A DNA stretch of 64,000 bases from Methylocapsa sp. S129 (lineage in GTDB: Bacteria; Pseudomonadota; Alphaproteobacteria; Rhizobiales; Beijerinckiaceae): contig NZ_LMUI01000011.1 of NCBI RefSeq assembly GCF_009765995.1, forward strand, positions 1,075,876 to 1,139,875, given 5' to 3'. Positions 25,220 to 33,349 of the stretch are shown one piece after another. Positions within the stretch are counted from its first letter, which is position 1. Each line of letters opens with the position of its first letter. A program made the position numbers and the translations under genes. The notes under the pieces are model-generated. The model saw only the letters and a program-made list of their open reading frames with translations. It did no database searches and was not told the origin of the DNA.

Positions 25220-25318
25220 GCGTCGGCGTCTCCCGGCTGACGATTCGGTCGCAGTATGCCCGGATCGCAGAGAGAACGTCAGCGGCGCGGACCATCGGCC
25301 AGCGCGCTCCGCCTATTT

Positions 25319-26284
25319 TCAATCTTTCAGCGATGCGCCCAGCGCATCGAGCAGATATCCCGTGCCGTGCTCGTGCGAACCGGCGTCGTCGTAGCCGTCG
25401 AGGAACGCGCCCTGTTCGGCGACCATCAGAACGGTCTTGGCGCCCTTGGCCTTCAATTGCATGGTCGCCAGCGACACCGAGATCTTCTTGTCGCCCATAT
25501 GCATCTCGTAGGAATAGACCAGCCGCTCATTGGGGATCACATCGTAATAAAGGGCGTCGAAAGTGGAGACGACGCCGCCTTCCCAACGGCCCTTCAGCCG
25601 CTCCGTTCCGCCGACGCGCACATCCATGTGGCGCTCCAGCAATTCCCAGCGGCCCGGCGTGCCGCCAAACCACTTCTGCTTGGCGCTCTCGTCGGTCAGC
25701 GCCCGCCAAACCCGCGCCACCGGCGCGTCATAGGTGCGCTCGAGGTGGAAAGTCGCATGGACGATGGAGCGGATTCCGGTCTCGGCCCCGCCCTGCATGC
25801 GCACGACTTCCTTGTCCAGCTTGTCGAGCGTCATGCGCCAGCCCTCGGGCGCGCCCGCGACCATCGGCGCGGCCATCGACGGATCGGTGAACGTGTAGGT
25901 CTGTACGACATCCATCTGGGTGCCGCCGAGCGCATCGGAAAAGTCGACTTCGGTATAGGCGCGAAACAGCGGCTTGCCGGCATTGTCGACGACGCGCATG
26001 TCGATCACGAGTCGGCTATGCGGCGTGACTTCAACGAATGCGCCGCGCGTCCAGTGTTCTTCTCCGGTGGGCGCGCGCATGCAGACTTCGAACGGGCCGC
26101 CGACGCGCATCTCCACCTTGGCGTCCGGCACGGTATAGGCATCCGGGCAGAACCAGCGCTTGACGTGATCGGCCGAGCTCCAGGCCTTGAACACCGTCTC
26201 GCGCCGGGCGTGGAGGACACGGGAAATCTTGAGCGGCGTGGGGTGCTGCATGGGAGCGTTCTTGTTTGCGGCGAGAGTCGGCAT
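25319..26284 (-). CDS. Tandem SRPBCC (AHSA1-like) protein
   Basis: This is a 321-residue protein with two Bet v1-fold units. The first is at about residues 15-150 (LKISRVLHARRETVFKAW, CPDAYTVPDAKVEMRVGGPF) and the second at about 170-315 (FHLERTYDAPVARVWRALTDES, KQKWFGGTPGRWELLERHMD). The ATG at 26284 has a GGAG six bases before it. It is last in an operon with ArsR and a glutathione transferase, 29 bases after the latter. Fused SRPBCC pairs occur but are less common than single units. It probably binds a hydrophobic ligand that the transferase also handles; this is inference. Confidence 0.8.
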   Translation of the reverse strand: MPTLAANKNAPMQHPTPLKISRVLHARRETVFKAWSSADHVKRWFCPDAYTVPDAKVEMRVGGPFEVCMRAPTGEEHWTRGAFVEVTPHSRLVIDMRVVDNAGKPLFRAYTEVDFSDALGGTQMDVVQTYTFTDPSMAAPMVAGAPEGWRMTLDKLDKEVVRMQGGAETGIRSIVHATFHLERTYDAPVARVWRALTDESAKQKWFGGTPGRWELLERHMDVRVGGTERLKGRWEGGVVSTFDALYYDVIPNERLVYSYEMHMGDKKISVSLATMQLKAKGAKTVLMVAEQGAFLDGYDDAGSHEHGTGYLLDALGASLKD

Positions 26285-26313
26285 GCTTGTCTCCATAAGC
26301 TGTAAGGGGCGGG

Positions 26314-27012
26314 TCAGAAGTCGGGGCTGGTGAATCGCGGGTTCAGCGCCTCGTGGAACGGGAACCAGTGGAAAAACGGCTGCGCCTCGCGGATGGTCCG
26401 TCGCGCCGACGGGCGGCCCGTCAGCCTGTCGAAATAGCGGGCGAGCGCCGGATGCGTTTCGCTGAACGGGTGAACCGCCTCGGCATAGAACAAAGCCGGC
26501 ATGGCGGAGCAATCGGCGAGGGTGAAATCATCGCCCACCGCCCAGGTCTGCGCCGCCATCCGCTTCTCCAGCATCGCATAGGCGGTGTCGAGCGTGGCTC
26601 TCGCCTCGTCGACGCCGGCAGGATCTTTCCGATCGTCCGGCCGCATGCGGTCGGTGACCAGTTTTTGCATCGGCGTGTGGACGTAAAGGTCGAAGAAGCG
26701 GTCCCAGAGGCGCACGTCGAGCTGCAGCGCCGGCTGCTCGGGGATCAGCCTTACGGAGCCTGGATAATATTGCTGCAGATATTCGATGATGATCGTGGTT
26801 TCCGGCACCGCCTTGTCGCGCGCCGCATCATGCAGCAGCGGCATCTTGCCGATCGGCCAGAACCCGGAAAGGGTCGGATGCGCTTTAGGCATGCCTTCGA
26901 TGAGCGCGCTGCGAAACGGCGTGCCGGTCTCGTAGAGCGCGACCAACACCTTCCAGCAATAGGAGGCCAGCGGGTGCGAATAGAGGGTCAGCGCAGGTTC
27001 ATTGGTCGGCAT
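26314..27012 (-). CDS. Glutathione S-transferase
   Basis: This is a 232-residue cytosolic GST. The thioredoxin-like N-terminal domain has LYSHPLASYCWKVLVALYETG, the cis-Pro region IGKMPLLHD and the glutathione-contacting PETTIIIEYL (E-T/S motif). The C-terminal helical domain has GDDFTLADCSAMPALF, the N-capping box of GSTs. It conjugates or reduces electrophiles. Its gene overlaps the ArsR gene by 14 bases, so it is regulated by it. Confidence 0.85.
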   Translation of the reverse strand: MPTNEPALTLYSHPLASYCWKVLVALYETGTPFRSALIEGMPKAHPTLSGFWPIGKMPLLHDAARDKAVPETTIIIEYLQQYYPGSVRLIPEQPALQLDVRLWDRFFDLYVHTPMQKLVTDRMRPDDRKDPAGVDEARATLDTAYAMLEKRMAAQTWAVGDDFTLADCSAMPALFYAEAVHPFSETHPALARYFDRLTGRPSARRTIREAQPFFHWFPFHEALNPRFTSPDF

Positions 27013-27355
27013 TGTCGGCCTCTTCCTCAGCTTTGAGAATTTCCAGATAGTCGCCCAATCGATCGAGGCGATGCTCCCATTCGATGCGCCGGGCGTTGAT
27101 CCATTGTTCGGCTTGGCTGAGCGCCTGGGGCTCGATCGCGCAGGTGCGCACGCGGCCGGCCTTCTCCGAACGGACGAGGCCCGCCGCCTCCAGCACGCCC
27201 AGATGCTGCATCGCCGCGGGCAGCGACATCGGCAGCGGCCGGGCGAGTTCGCTGACCGGCGCCGGACCGCGGCTCAGCCGCTCGACGATCGCCCGGCGCG
27301 CCGGATCGGCCAGGGCGTGAAACAGGCGGTCGAGATCGGTCGATTGGTTAAGCAT
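26999..27355 (-). CDS. ArsR-family regulator (second module)
   Basis: This is a 118-residue winged-helix protein: LFHALADPARRAIVERLSRG, then the recognition region PMSLPAAMQHLGVLEAAGLV. There is no metal-binding Cys motif. It leads a minus-strand operon with a glutathione transferase and a tandem SRPBCC protein. It is a relative of the ArsR at 23122, and the two modules converge. The region upstream is AT-rich near 27378-27420, but no clean palindrome was seen. Confidence 0.85.
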   Translation of the reverse strand: MLNQSTDLDRLFHALADPARRAIVERLSRGPAPVSELARPLPMSLPAAMQHLGVLEAAGLVRSEKAGRVRTCAIEPQALSQAEQWINARRIEWEHRLDRLGDYLEILKAEEEADNADQ

Positions 27356-27570
27356 ATGCCTAAGTATCAGGGTTCGAACGGTTAGGCAATAGCTTTAGTA
27401 TTGGGGCGGCCATATTTTTTTGAGGACATTTCCAGGCCGTTCCAACATGGCGAGAGCCGGTCGGCAGTCTTGTGCTGGAAGAGTCGAGGCCCGCCTCGGA
27501 TCGATTTGCCAATCCCGCGCATGTAATATATTAGTATTTAACAACAACGCGGCCTCGGGAAAACGCCTTC

Positions 27571-28299
27571 ATGAAGTTTCACGCCGAGGACGTGCGCCCT
27601 GTGACGACCGCCGCGCGCGTCTACGCCGTGCTGCGGCAGGACATCGTCACGATGCGCGTCAAGCCCGGCGCCATGGTGGTCGAAAAGGACCTCTGCCAGA
27701 TGTTCGGCGTCAGCCGCACGCCGTTGCGCGAGGCGTTGCTCAGGCTGAGCGAAGAGCAACTCGTCGTCGTCTATCCGCAGACCGGCACTTTTGTTTCGCG
27801 CATCGCCGAAGCCGCGGTGCGCGACGCCATGGCGATCCGCCAGGCCCTGGAGCAGGCGGCGGCGCGCTATGCGGCGAGCCGCGCTGAGGATGGCGACATC
27901 GAGCGATTGCGCCGCATCCTCGTCCGCCAGAAGGCGCATGCCGCCGTCGGCGCGCTCGATGAATTCCACGAGGCCGATGAGGCGCTGCATCAGGCGATCG
28001 CCGAAATCGCGCGCCATCCCAACATCTGGCGGGTGGTCAAGCGCGAGAAGGCGCAGATCGACCGGTTCCGCCTCCTCACTTTGCCTTTGCCGGCGCGCGC
28101 GGGAATTGTGATCGCTGAACATGAGGCGATCGTCGAGGCGATCGCCGCGCACGATCCCGGCGCGGCCGAGGCGGCGATGCAGGCCCATCTTGAAAGCGTG
28201 CTGCCCGTCTTCGAAGAAATTCGCCGCGCCCATCCCGACCTGTTCGAACCCGAAACCTTGTCCGATGCGCCGCGCCCGCGCCGCGCCGCTGCGTCCTGA
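27571..28299 (+). CDS. GntR-family regulator with FCD domain
   Basis: This is a 242-residue FadR-subfamily regulator. The winged helix is at about 10-75 (VYAVLRQDIVTMRVKPGAMV, FGVSRTPLREALLRLSEE) and the FCD ligand domain at 85-225, with the metal-binding pattern D-x3-H (EFHEADEALH) and later His residues (EHEAIVEAI, AHLESV). FCD regulators such as UxuR and ExuR control hexuronate genes. It ends 15 bases before uxaC and is on the same strand, so it most likely controls uronate isomerase and the downstream importer. The AT-rich stretch ATGTAATATATTAGTAT before it is a candidate promoter. Confidence 0.85.
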   Translation: MKFHAEDVRPVTTAARVYAVLRQDIVTMRVKPGAMVVEKDLCQMFGVSRTPLREALLRLSEEQLVVVYPQTGTFVSRIAEAAVRDAMAIRQALEQAAARYAASRAEDGDIERLRRILVRQKAHAAVGALDEFHEADEALHQAIAEIARHPNIWRVVKREKAQIDRFRLLTLPLPARAGIVIAEHEAIVEAIAAHDPGAAEAAMQAHLESVLPVFEEIRRAHPDLFEPETLSDAPRPRRAAAS

Positions 28300-28314
28300 T
28301 CGCGAGAGACGACT

Positions 28315-29715
28315 ATGCTGCATGACGATCGCCTGTTTCCCGCCAATACCGCGACCCGCGTCATCGCGCGCCGCCTTTATGACGAGGTGCGCCATCTCCC
28401 GATCATTTCGCCGCACGGCCATACCGATCCGCGCTGGTTCGCCGAGAACCAGCCTTTCGCCGATCCCGCCCAATTGTTCGTGACGCCCGATCATTACGTC
28501 TTCCGCATGCTCTACAGCCAGGGCGTCGCGCTCGAAGATCTGGGCGTGCCGCGCGCCGATGGCGCTCCCGTCGAGACCGATCCGCGCAAGGTCTGGCGTC
28601 TGTTCGCGCAGCATTATCATTTGTTCGCGGGCACGCCGACGCGCCTGTGGCTCGACCACGCCTTCGAGACCCTGTTCGGTCTTGAAGGCCGTCTCGGCGC
28701 CGAGAATGCCGATCGCTATTACCAAGTCATCGCCGACGCATTGCCGCGGCCCGAATTTCGCCCGCGCGCTTTGTTCGAGAGATTCAACATCGAAGTTCTC
28801 GCGACGACCGAAAGTCCGCTCGACGATTTGCGCTGGCACAGGATGATCCGCGATTCCGGCTGGGGCGGACGGGTCGTCACGACCTATCGACCCGATTCCG
28901 TCGTCGATCCGCATTTCCCCGGGTTTCGCGACAATGTCGCGCGTTTGGGCGCCATCGCGAACGAGGATGCGACAACCTGGGCCGGCTATCTCGCCGCGCA
29001 TCGCAAGCGCCGCGCCTTTTTCAAAGAGCATGGCGCGACGGCGACCGATCACGGTCATCCGAGCGCGGCGACTGCCGACCTGACGCCCGCCGCCGCGGAG
29101 GCTCTGTTCGCGCGCGTCCTCGCCGGCGACGCCTCGGACGCCGACGCCGAATTATTTCGTGCGCAAATGCTGACCGAAATGGCGGCGATGAGCTTCGACG
29201 ATGGTCTCGTCATGCAGATCCATCCGGGCTCGTTCCGCAACCACAATCCGCTCGTGCATCGACAGTTCGGCCGCGACAAGGGCGCCGACATTCCGACATC
29301 CACCGATTATGTGCATGCGCTCAAGCCTCTGCTCGACCGCTTCGGCAACGAGCGCGCGCTGACGATCATCCTGTTCACGCTCGACGAGACCGCCTATTCG
29401 CGCGAACTTGCGCCGCTCGCTGGCCATTATCCCGCATTGCGGCTCGGGCCGCCCTGGTGGTTCTTCGATTCGGTCGCCGGCATGCGTCGCTTCCGCGATC
29501 TTGCGACCGAGACCGCGGGCTTCGCCAATACCGTCGGCTTCAACGACGACACGCGCGCCTTTCCCTCGATTCCCGCCCGTCACGATGTGGCGCGCCGCGT
29601 CGATTGCGCCGCGCTCGCCGAACTCGTCGCGACGCATCAGCTTGACGAGGATGAAGCGCAGGAACTGGCGCATGATCTTGCCTACCGGCTCGCCAAATCG
29701 GCGTATCGTTTGTGA
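28315..29715 (+). CDS. uxaC: Uronate isomerase
   Basis: This is a 466-residue enzyme of the amidohydrolase superfamily that turns D-glucuronate into D-fructuronate and D-galacturonate into D-tagaturonate. The metal-binding HGHTDPRWF lies at about residues 35-43. The sequences VMQIHPGSFRNHNP near 300 and LGPPWWFFDSVAGM near 380 are hallmarks of UxaC. The length is normal. The other pathway genes (uxuA, uxuB/uxaB, kdgK, kdgA) are not in the window. It is coupled to the FCD regulator upstream and lies 254 bases before an ABC importer, with a palindromic repeat in between. Confidence 0.93.
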   Translation: MLHDDRLFPANTATRVIARRLYDEVRHLPIISPHGHTDPRWFAENQPFADPAQLFVTPDHYVFRMLYSQGVALEDLGVPRADGAPVETDPRKVWRLFAQHYHLFAGTPTRLWLDHAFETLFGLEGRLGAENADRYYQVIADALPRPEFRPRALFERFNIEVLATTESPLDDLRWHRMIRDSGWGGRVVTTYRPDSVVDPHFPGFRDNVARLGAIANEDATTWAGYLAAHRKRRAFFKEHGATATDHGHPSAATADLTPAAAEALFARVLAGDASDADAELFRAQMLTEMAAMSFDDGLVMQIHPGSFRNHNPLVHRQFGRDKGADIPTSTDYVHALKPLLDRFGNERALTIILFTLDETAYSRELAPLAGHYPALRLGPPWWFFDSVAGMRRFRDLATETAGFANTVGFNDDTRAFPSIPARHDVARRVDCAALAELVATHQLDEDEAQELAHDLAYRLAKSAYRL

Positions 29716-29784
29716 AGCCGGCAACAAGGCGATGCCTAGGAATGAACGCATCATGGGAGACGCAGACAGCTAACACCCTTCCAT

Positions 29785-29941
29785 CCGTCATGGCCGGGCT
29801 CGTCCCGGCCATCCACGCCGTGATGCCGCCGCAAGCCTGCCGAGAGTACATGCAACGTCCCGGCGTGGATGGCCGGGACAAGCCCGGCCATGACGGCGGA
29901 GGAGCCCTAGACGCCTATGCGAACAAGCCCGGCCATGACGG
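29785..29941. repeat. Palindromic intergenic repeat, three units
   Basis: CGTCATGGCCGGGCTCGTCC opens the element; an inverted unit (GGCGTGGATGGCCGGGACAAG, read in parts, ending CCGGCCATGACGG at 29896) closes it, and a further partial unit ends at 29941. The same family occurs at 46204-46312. Such GGCCGGG palindromes are common extragenic repeats in Hyphomicrobiales. Confidence 0.8.
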
Positions 29942-29969
29942 CTGAGGACAGAATCAAGGGGAGAGAGAC

Positions 29970-31160
29970 ATGACGACATCCGATTGGAGCCGGCGCGGTT
30001 TCGCCAAGGCCGGCCTTGGCCTTGTCGGCGCCGCCGCTTTCGCGGGGGCCGCGCGTGCGCAGGCGGCGCCGAAATCGCCGGTGAGTCTCGCCATCGTCGA
30101 TGTCGCGGGCAATCTGGCGCTGACCAAGCCGGCCATCGAGGATTACGCCGCCGCCAATCCCAAACTGGTTTCGCATGTCGCCTTCAGCCAGGCGCCGGCG
30201 CCCGAACTGCCGGCCAAGATCAAGGCGCAGCAGGGCGCCAATCGCGTCGATATCGATCTCGTGCTGACCGGCACGGATGCGCTCGCCGCGGGCATCCAGG
30301 AAAAGCTGTGGATCGAGCTGCTGCCCGCCCATCAGGCCGATCTGCCCGATCTCGCCGCCATCTATCAGCCCGCCGCCAACAACATGCAGAGCCTCGCGCA
30401 AGGGCAGGGCGTCTGCGTGACCTATTATCCCTCGGGTCCGCTGTTCGAATATATGCCCGACCGCGTGAAAAAGGCGCCGGCCACTGCCGACGAACTGCTC
30501 GCCTATTCCAAAGAAAACAAGAACCGTTTTCTCTATGCGCGTCCCGCCAATTCCGGCCCCGGCCGCACCTTGCTGATGGGACTGCCCTATATCCTGGGCG
30601 ATGCCGACCCCAAGGATCCGGTGAAGGGCTGGGACAAGACCTGGGCCTTTCTCGCCGCGCTTGGCGAGAACATCGAATATTACCCCTCCGGCACCGGCAT
30701 CACGATGAAGGAACTGGGCGACGGCACGCGCGATATGATCGCGGCGACCACCGGTTGGGACATCAACCCGCGCGCGCTCGGCATCGTGCCCAAGGAAGCG
30801 CAGGTCGTCGCATTGCAGGGGCTGCACTGGGTCGGCGACGCTCATTACATGTGCGTGCCAAAAGGTCTGCCGGACGACCGGCTCGCCGTGGTTCTCGACC
30901 TCATGCGCTTCATGCTGCGGCCCAAGAGCCAGGCCTATGCTTATGACAAGGGTTATTTCTATCCCGGCCCCGCGGTAAAGGATGTGACGCTCGCCATGGC
31001 GCCGCAGGCGAGCCAGGACGTGATCAAGGAATTCGGCCGCCCCGAATATGAAGCGATGATCGCGAGCCATCCGATCGAGCTGCCGCTCGACGCCGCCAGC
31101 ATGGTGACCGCGTTCAAGCTCTGGGATCAGCGGATCGGCGCCGCCAAGAGCAAGGGCTGA
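29970..31160 (+). CDS. ABC importer binding protein, Tat-type leader
   Basis: This is a 396-residue protein. The leader SDWSRRGFAKAGLGLVGAAA shows twin Arg, then Ala-rich cleavage near ARAQAA. The mature part is of the SBP_bac_1/PotD-like type (VDIDLVLTGTDALAAGIQEKLW, PDRVKKAPATADELLAYSKE, YDKGYFYPGPAVKDVTLAM). It starts the importer operon. Such proteins bind sugars, polyols or polyamines. With uxaC and its regulator directly upstream and glycosidases downstream, a carbohydrate or uronate oligomer is a fair guess, but no residue proves it. Confidence 0.8.
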   Translation: MTTSDWSRRGFAKAGLGLVGAAAFAGAARAQAAPKSPVSLAIVDVAGNLALTKPAIEDYAAANPKLVSHVAFSQAPAPELPAKIKAQQGANRVDIDLVLTGTDALAAGIQEKLWIELLPAHQADLPDLAAIYQPAANNMQSLAQGQGVCVTYYPSGPLFEYMPDRVKKAPATADELLAYSKENKNRFLYARPANSGPGRTLLMGLPYILGDADPKDPVKGWDKTWAFLAALGENIEYYPSGTGITMKELGDGTRDMIAATTGWDINPRALGIVPKEAQVVALQGLHWVGDAHYMCVPKGLPDDRLAVVLDLMRFMLRPKSQAYAYDKGYFYPGPAVKDVTLAMAPQASQDVIKEFGRPEYEAMIASHPIELPLDAASMVTAFKLWDQRIGAAKSKG

Positions 31161-31163
31161 GCG

Positions 31164-32237
31164 ATGGCGCGCGCGGCAAGCTTTGGCGAATTGCGGTTCG
31201 ACAGGATCAGCCGGTCCTTCGGAACGGTCGATGCGCTGCGCGATGTGACGCTGACGATCCGCAAGGGCGAGTTCATCGCCTTGCTTGGCCCCTCCGGCTG
31301 CGGCAAATCGACGACGCTGAACATCCTCGCCGGTCTTCTGCCGGCGACCGGTGGCGGCATCTGGCTCGACGAGCGCCGCATCGACACGCTGCGGCCCGAA
31401 GAGCGCGGCTTTGGCATGGTGTTCCAGAACTATGCTCTGTTTCCGCATATGAACGTGCGCCGCAACATCGGCTTCGGGCTCGCCATGCGCCATGTCTCGC
31501 GCGCCGAGATCGCAAGGCGCACGCAGGAAGCGATCGCGCTCGTGCGTCTCGAAGGCCATGCGGACAAACTGCCGGGCCAGCTTTCGGGCGGCCAGCAACA
31601 GCGCGTCGCCATCGCCCGCGCCATCGTCATCGAACCGCCCCTGGTGCTGATGGACGAACCCTTGTCCAATCTCGACGCCAAGCTGCGCCTCGAAATGCGC
31701 GCCGAAATCCGCCGTATCCACATGAGTCTCGGGGCGACGACGATCTATGTCACCCATGATCAGGAAGAGGCTTTGTCGCTCGCCGACCGCATCGTCGTGA
31801 TGCAGGCGGGCGACGTGCGGCAAGTCGGCACGCCCGACGATCTCTATGCGCGGCCCGCCAGCCTCGACGTCGCCGAATTCATGGGCTTCCGCAATCGTCT
31901 GTCGGGCGAAATCGTCGAAAGCGACGGGGCCGGCGCGTCTGTGCGCGTCGGCGCGGCGCTGCTGCGCGGCGTCGCCGCTTCGCCCCTGGCCAAAGGGGCG
32001 CGCGCGACGCTCGTCATGCGCACCGCCGATCTCGCGCCCGCGCCGCCGGACGCTTCGACGGTCCCGGCGATCGTGACGGCGGGCGAATTTCGCGGCGACG
32101 GCTTTGTCTGTTCGGGGGCAAGCGAGAGCGGCGCCGAACTCTGGTTCACATCGCCGACCCGCCTCGCCATCGGCGAGGCCGTGCATTTACGCATCGATCC
32201 CGCCCGCGCGAGGCTCTACCCCGCTGATGGAGCCTGA
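31164..32237 (+). CDS. ABC importer ATPase (UgpC/PotA group)
   Basis: This is a 357-residue subunit. Motifs: Walker A GPSGCGKST near residue 42, MVFQNYALFPHMNV, signature LSGGQQQRVAI, Walker B LVLMDEPLSNLD, switch His in YVTHDQEE. A TOBE/MalK-type C-terminal domain starts near 240 (EFMGFRNRLSGEIVE). It starts three bases after the binding protein and overlaps the next permease by 11 bases. Confidence 0.9.
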   Translation: MARAASFGELRFDRISRSFGTVDALRDVTLTIRKGEFIALLGPSGCGKSTTLNILAGLLPATGGGIWLDERRIDTLRPEERGFGMVFQNYALFPHMNVRRNIGFGLAMRHVSRAEIARRTQEAIALVRLEGHADKLPGQLSGGQQQRVAIARAIVIEPPLVLMDEPLSNLDAKLRLEMRAEIRRIHMSLGATTIYVTHDQEEALSLADRIVVMQAGDVRQVGTPDDLYARPASLDVAEFMGFRNRLSGEIVESDGAGASVRVGAALLRGVAASPLAKGARATLVMRTADLAPAPPDASTVPAIVTAGEFRGDGFVCSGASESGAELWFTSPTRLAIGEAVHLRIDPARARLYPADGA

Positions 32238-33108
32238 CCGCTTGGCGATCGCGTCCTCCACCCGCGCGCCCTTCGACCGTGTCACCCTGCTGGCGGCGCC
32301 GGCGGTGCTGATCCTGTGCGCGCTGTTTCTCTATCCCTTCGTCTACGGCCTGTGGCTGTCCTTCGCGCCCGCGGCCGGCGGCGCGCTGGCGAATTATCAT
32401 AAATTCTTCGCCGATCCCTTCCTCTATGGAACGATCGCCACGACGCTATGGCTCGCCTTGCCGGTCACCATCCTCAACCTTGTGCTGGCCGTGCCGGTCG
32501 CGATGCGCGTGCGGCTCATGCACAGCCAGCGCCTGCTGACGACGATCCTGGTGCTGCCGATCACGCTCGGCGTCGTGCTGATCGCGCAGGGGCTGCTCAC
32601 CTATCTCGGACCGCAAGGCTGGTTCAACCGCGCGCTGATGACGCTCGGGCTCGTAAGCCATCCCGTCCGGCTGGTGCATGATTATTGGGGCGTTTTCCTG
32701 TCGCTGTTCATCACCGGCTTTCCCTTCACGTTTCTGCTCACCTTGTCGCATGTCAGCGGCATCGATCCGGCGCTCGAACAGGCGGCGGCGACGCTGGGCG
32801 CCAATGCGCGGCAGAGGTTTTTTCGCGTCATCCTGCCGCTGCTGGCGCCCGGCCTTGCGATCGCCTTCTGCCTGTCTTTCGTGCAGGCGTTTTCGGTGTT
32901 TCCCTCGGCGATCCTGCTGGGCGCGCCGGCGGGGCCGACCCGCGTCATTTCGATCGCCGCCTATCAGGCCGCCTTCGAGGATTTCGACTATTCCATGGCC
33001 TCGGCGATTGCGATGATCATGGGCGGCGTGCAACTCGCCATCATCGCCGCGGTGCTCGGCCTGCGCGGCCTCGCCTATCGCGGTCCGGCTGGCGGAGGGA
33101 AGGGTTGA
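32227..33108 (+). CDS. ABC importer permease 1
   Basis: This is a 293-residue inner-membrane protein with six or so helices (VTLLAAPAVLILCALFLYPF is the first). The EAA loop is near residue 180 (PALEQAAATLGANARQRFFRVILPLL). The ATG at 32227 lies inside the end of the ATPase gene; a longer frame upstream is a shadow. It belongs to the PotB-like group. Confidence 0.88.
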   Translation: MEPDRLAIASSTRAPFDRVTLLAAPAVLILCALFLYPFVYGLWLSFAPAAGGALANYHKFFADPFLYGTIATTLWLALPVTILNLVLAVPVAMRVRLMHSQRLLTTILVLPITLGVVLIAQGLLTYLGPQGWFNRALMTLGLVSHPVRLVHDYWGVFLSLFITGFPFTFLLTLSHVSGIDPALEQAAATLGANARQRFFRVILPLLAPGLAIAFCLSFVQAFSVFPSAILLGAPAGPTRVISIAAYQAAFEDFDYSMASAIAMIMGGVQLAIIAAVLGLRGLAYRGPAGGGKG

Positions 33109-33142
33109 TGGCCTGCTTCGGCAAAATTGACGAGACGTTGGG

Positions 33143-33311
33143 ATTCCCTCCCCTCTTGTGGGGGAGGGTTAGGGAGGGGGGTCGCGCCGCCCTATCTCGA
33201 CTTGGGTCGAGGCCTTTATTTGATAGGTCAGCGCGACCCCCCATCCGGCCTTCGGCCACCTTCCCACCGCAAACGCGAAAGCGTTTGTCGGGACACAAGG
33301 GGGGAAGGGAA
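33143..33311. repeat. Palindromic repeat between two permease genes
   Basis: The inner arms GGGGGGTCGCGC (33176-33187) and GCGCGACCCCCC (33231-33242) lie within outer arms TTCCCTCCCCTCTTGTG near 33143-33159 and CACAAGGGGGGAAGGGA near 33294-33310. A small hairpin, AAACGC-GAAA-GCGTTT, sits at 33271-33286. It splits an otherwise compact operon by about 240 bases and looks like a mobile palindromic unit. Confidence 0.7.
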
Positions 33312-33349
33312 ACCCCAGCGCCCCTCAGCTATCATGACGCAGGCCGCTG

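Noticed and set aside
25179-25295. A 38-codon frame starting MVRAADVLSAIRAYCDRIVS before the binding protein
   Set aside because: It reads like protein but is short, without clear ribosome site, and overlaps the start of the binding-protein gene. Kept only as a remark.
27538-29058. A 506-codon minus-strand frame opposite the FCD regulator and uxaC
   Set aside because: It is a shadow typical of GC-rich DNA: His/Arg/Asp-rich without a domain, and both plus-strand genes are certain.
29907-32186. A 759-codon minus-strand frame opposite the importer genes
   Set aside because: No known pattern; it mirrors codons of the binding protein and ATPase, which have full motif sets.
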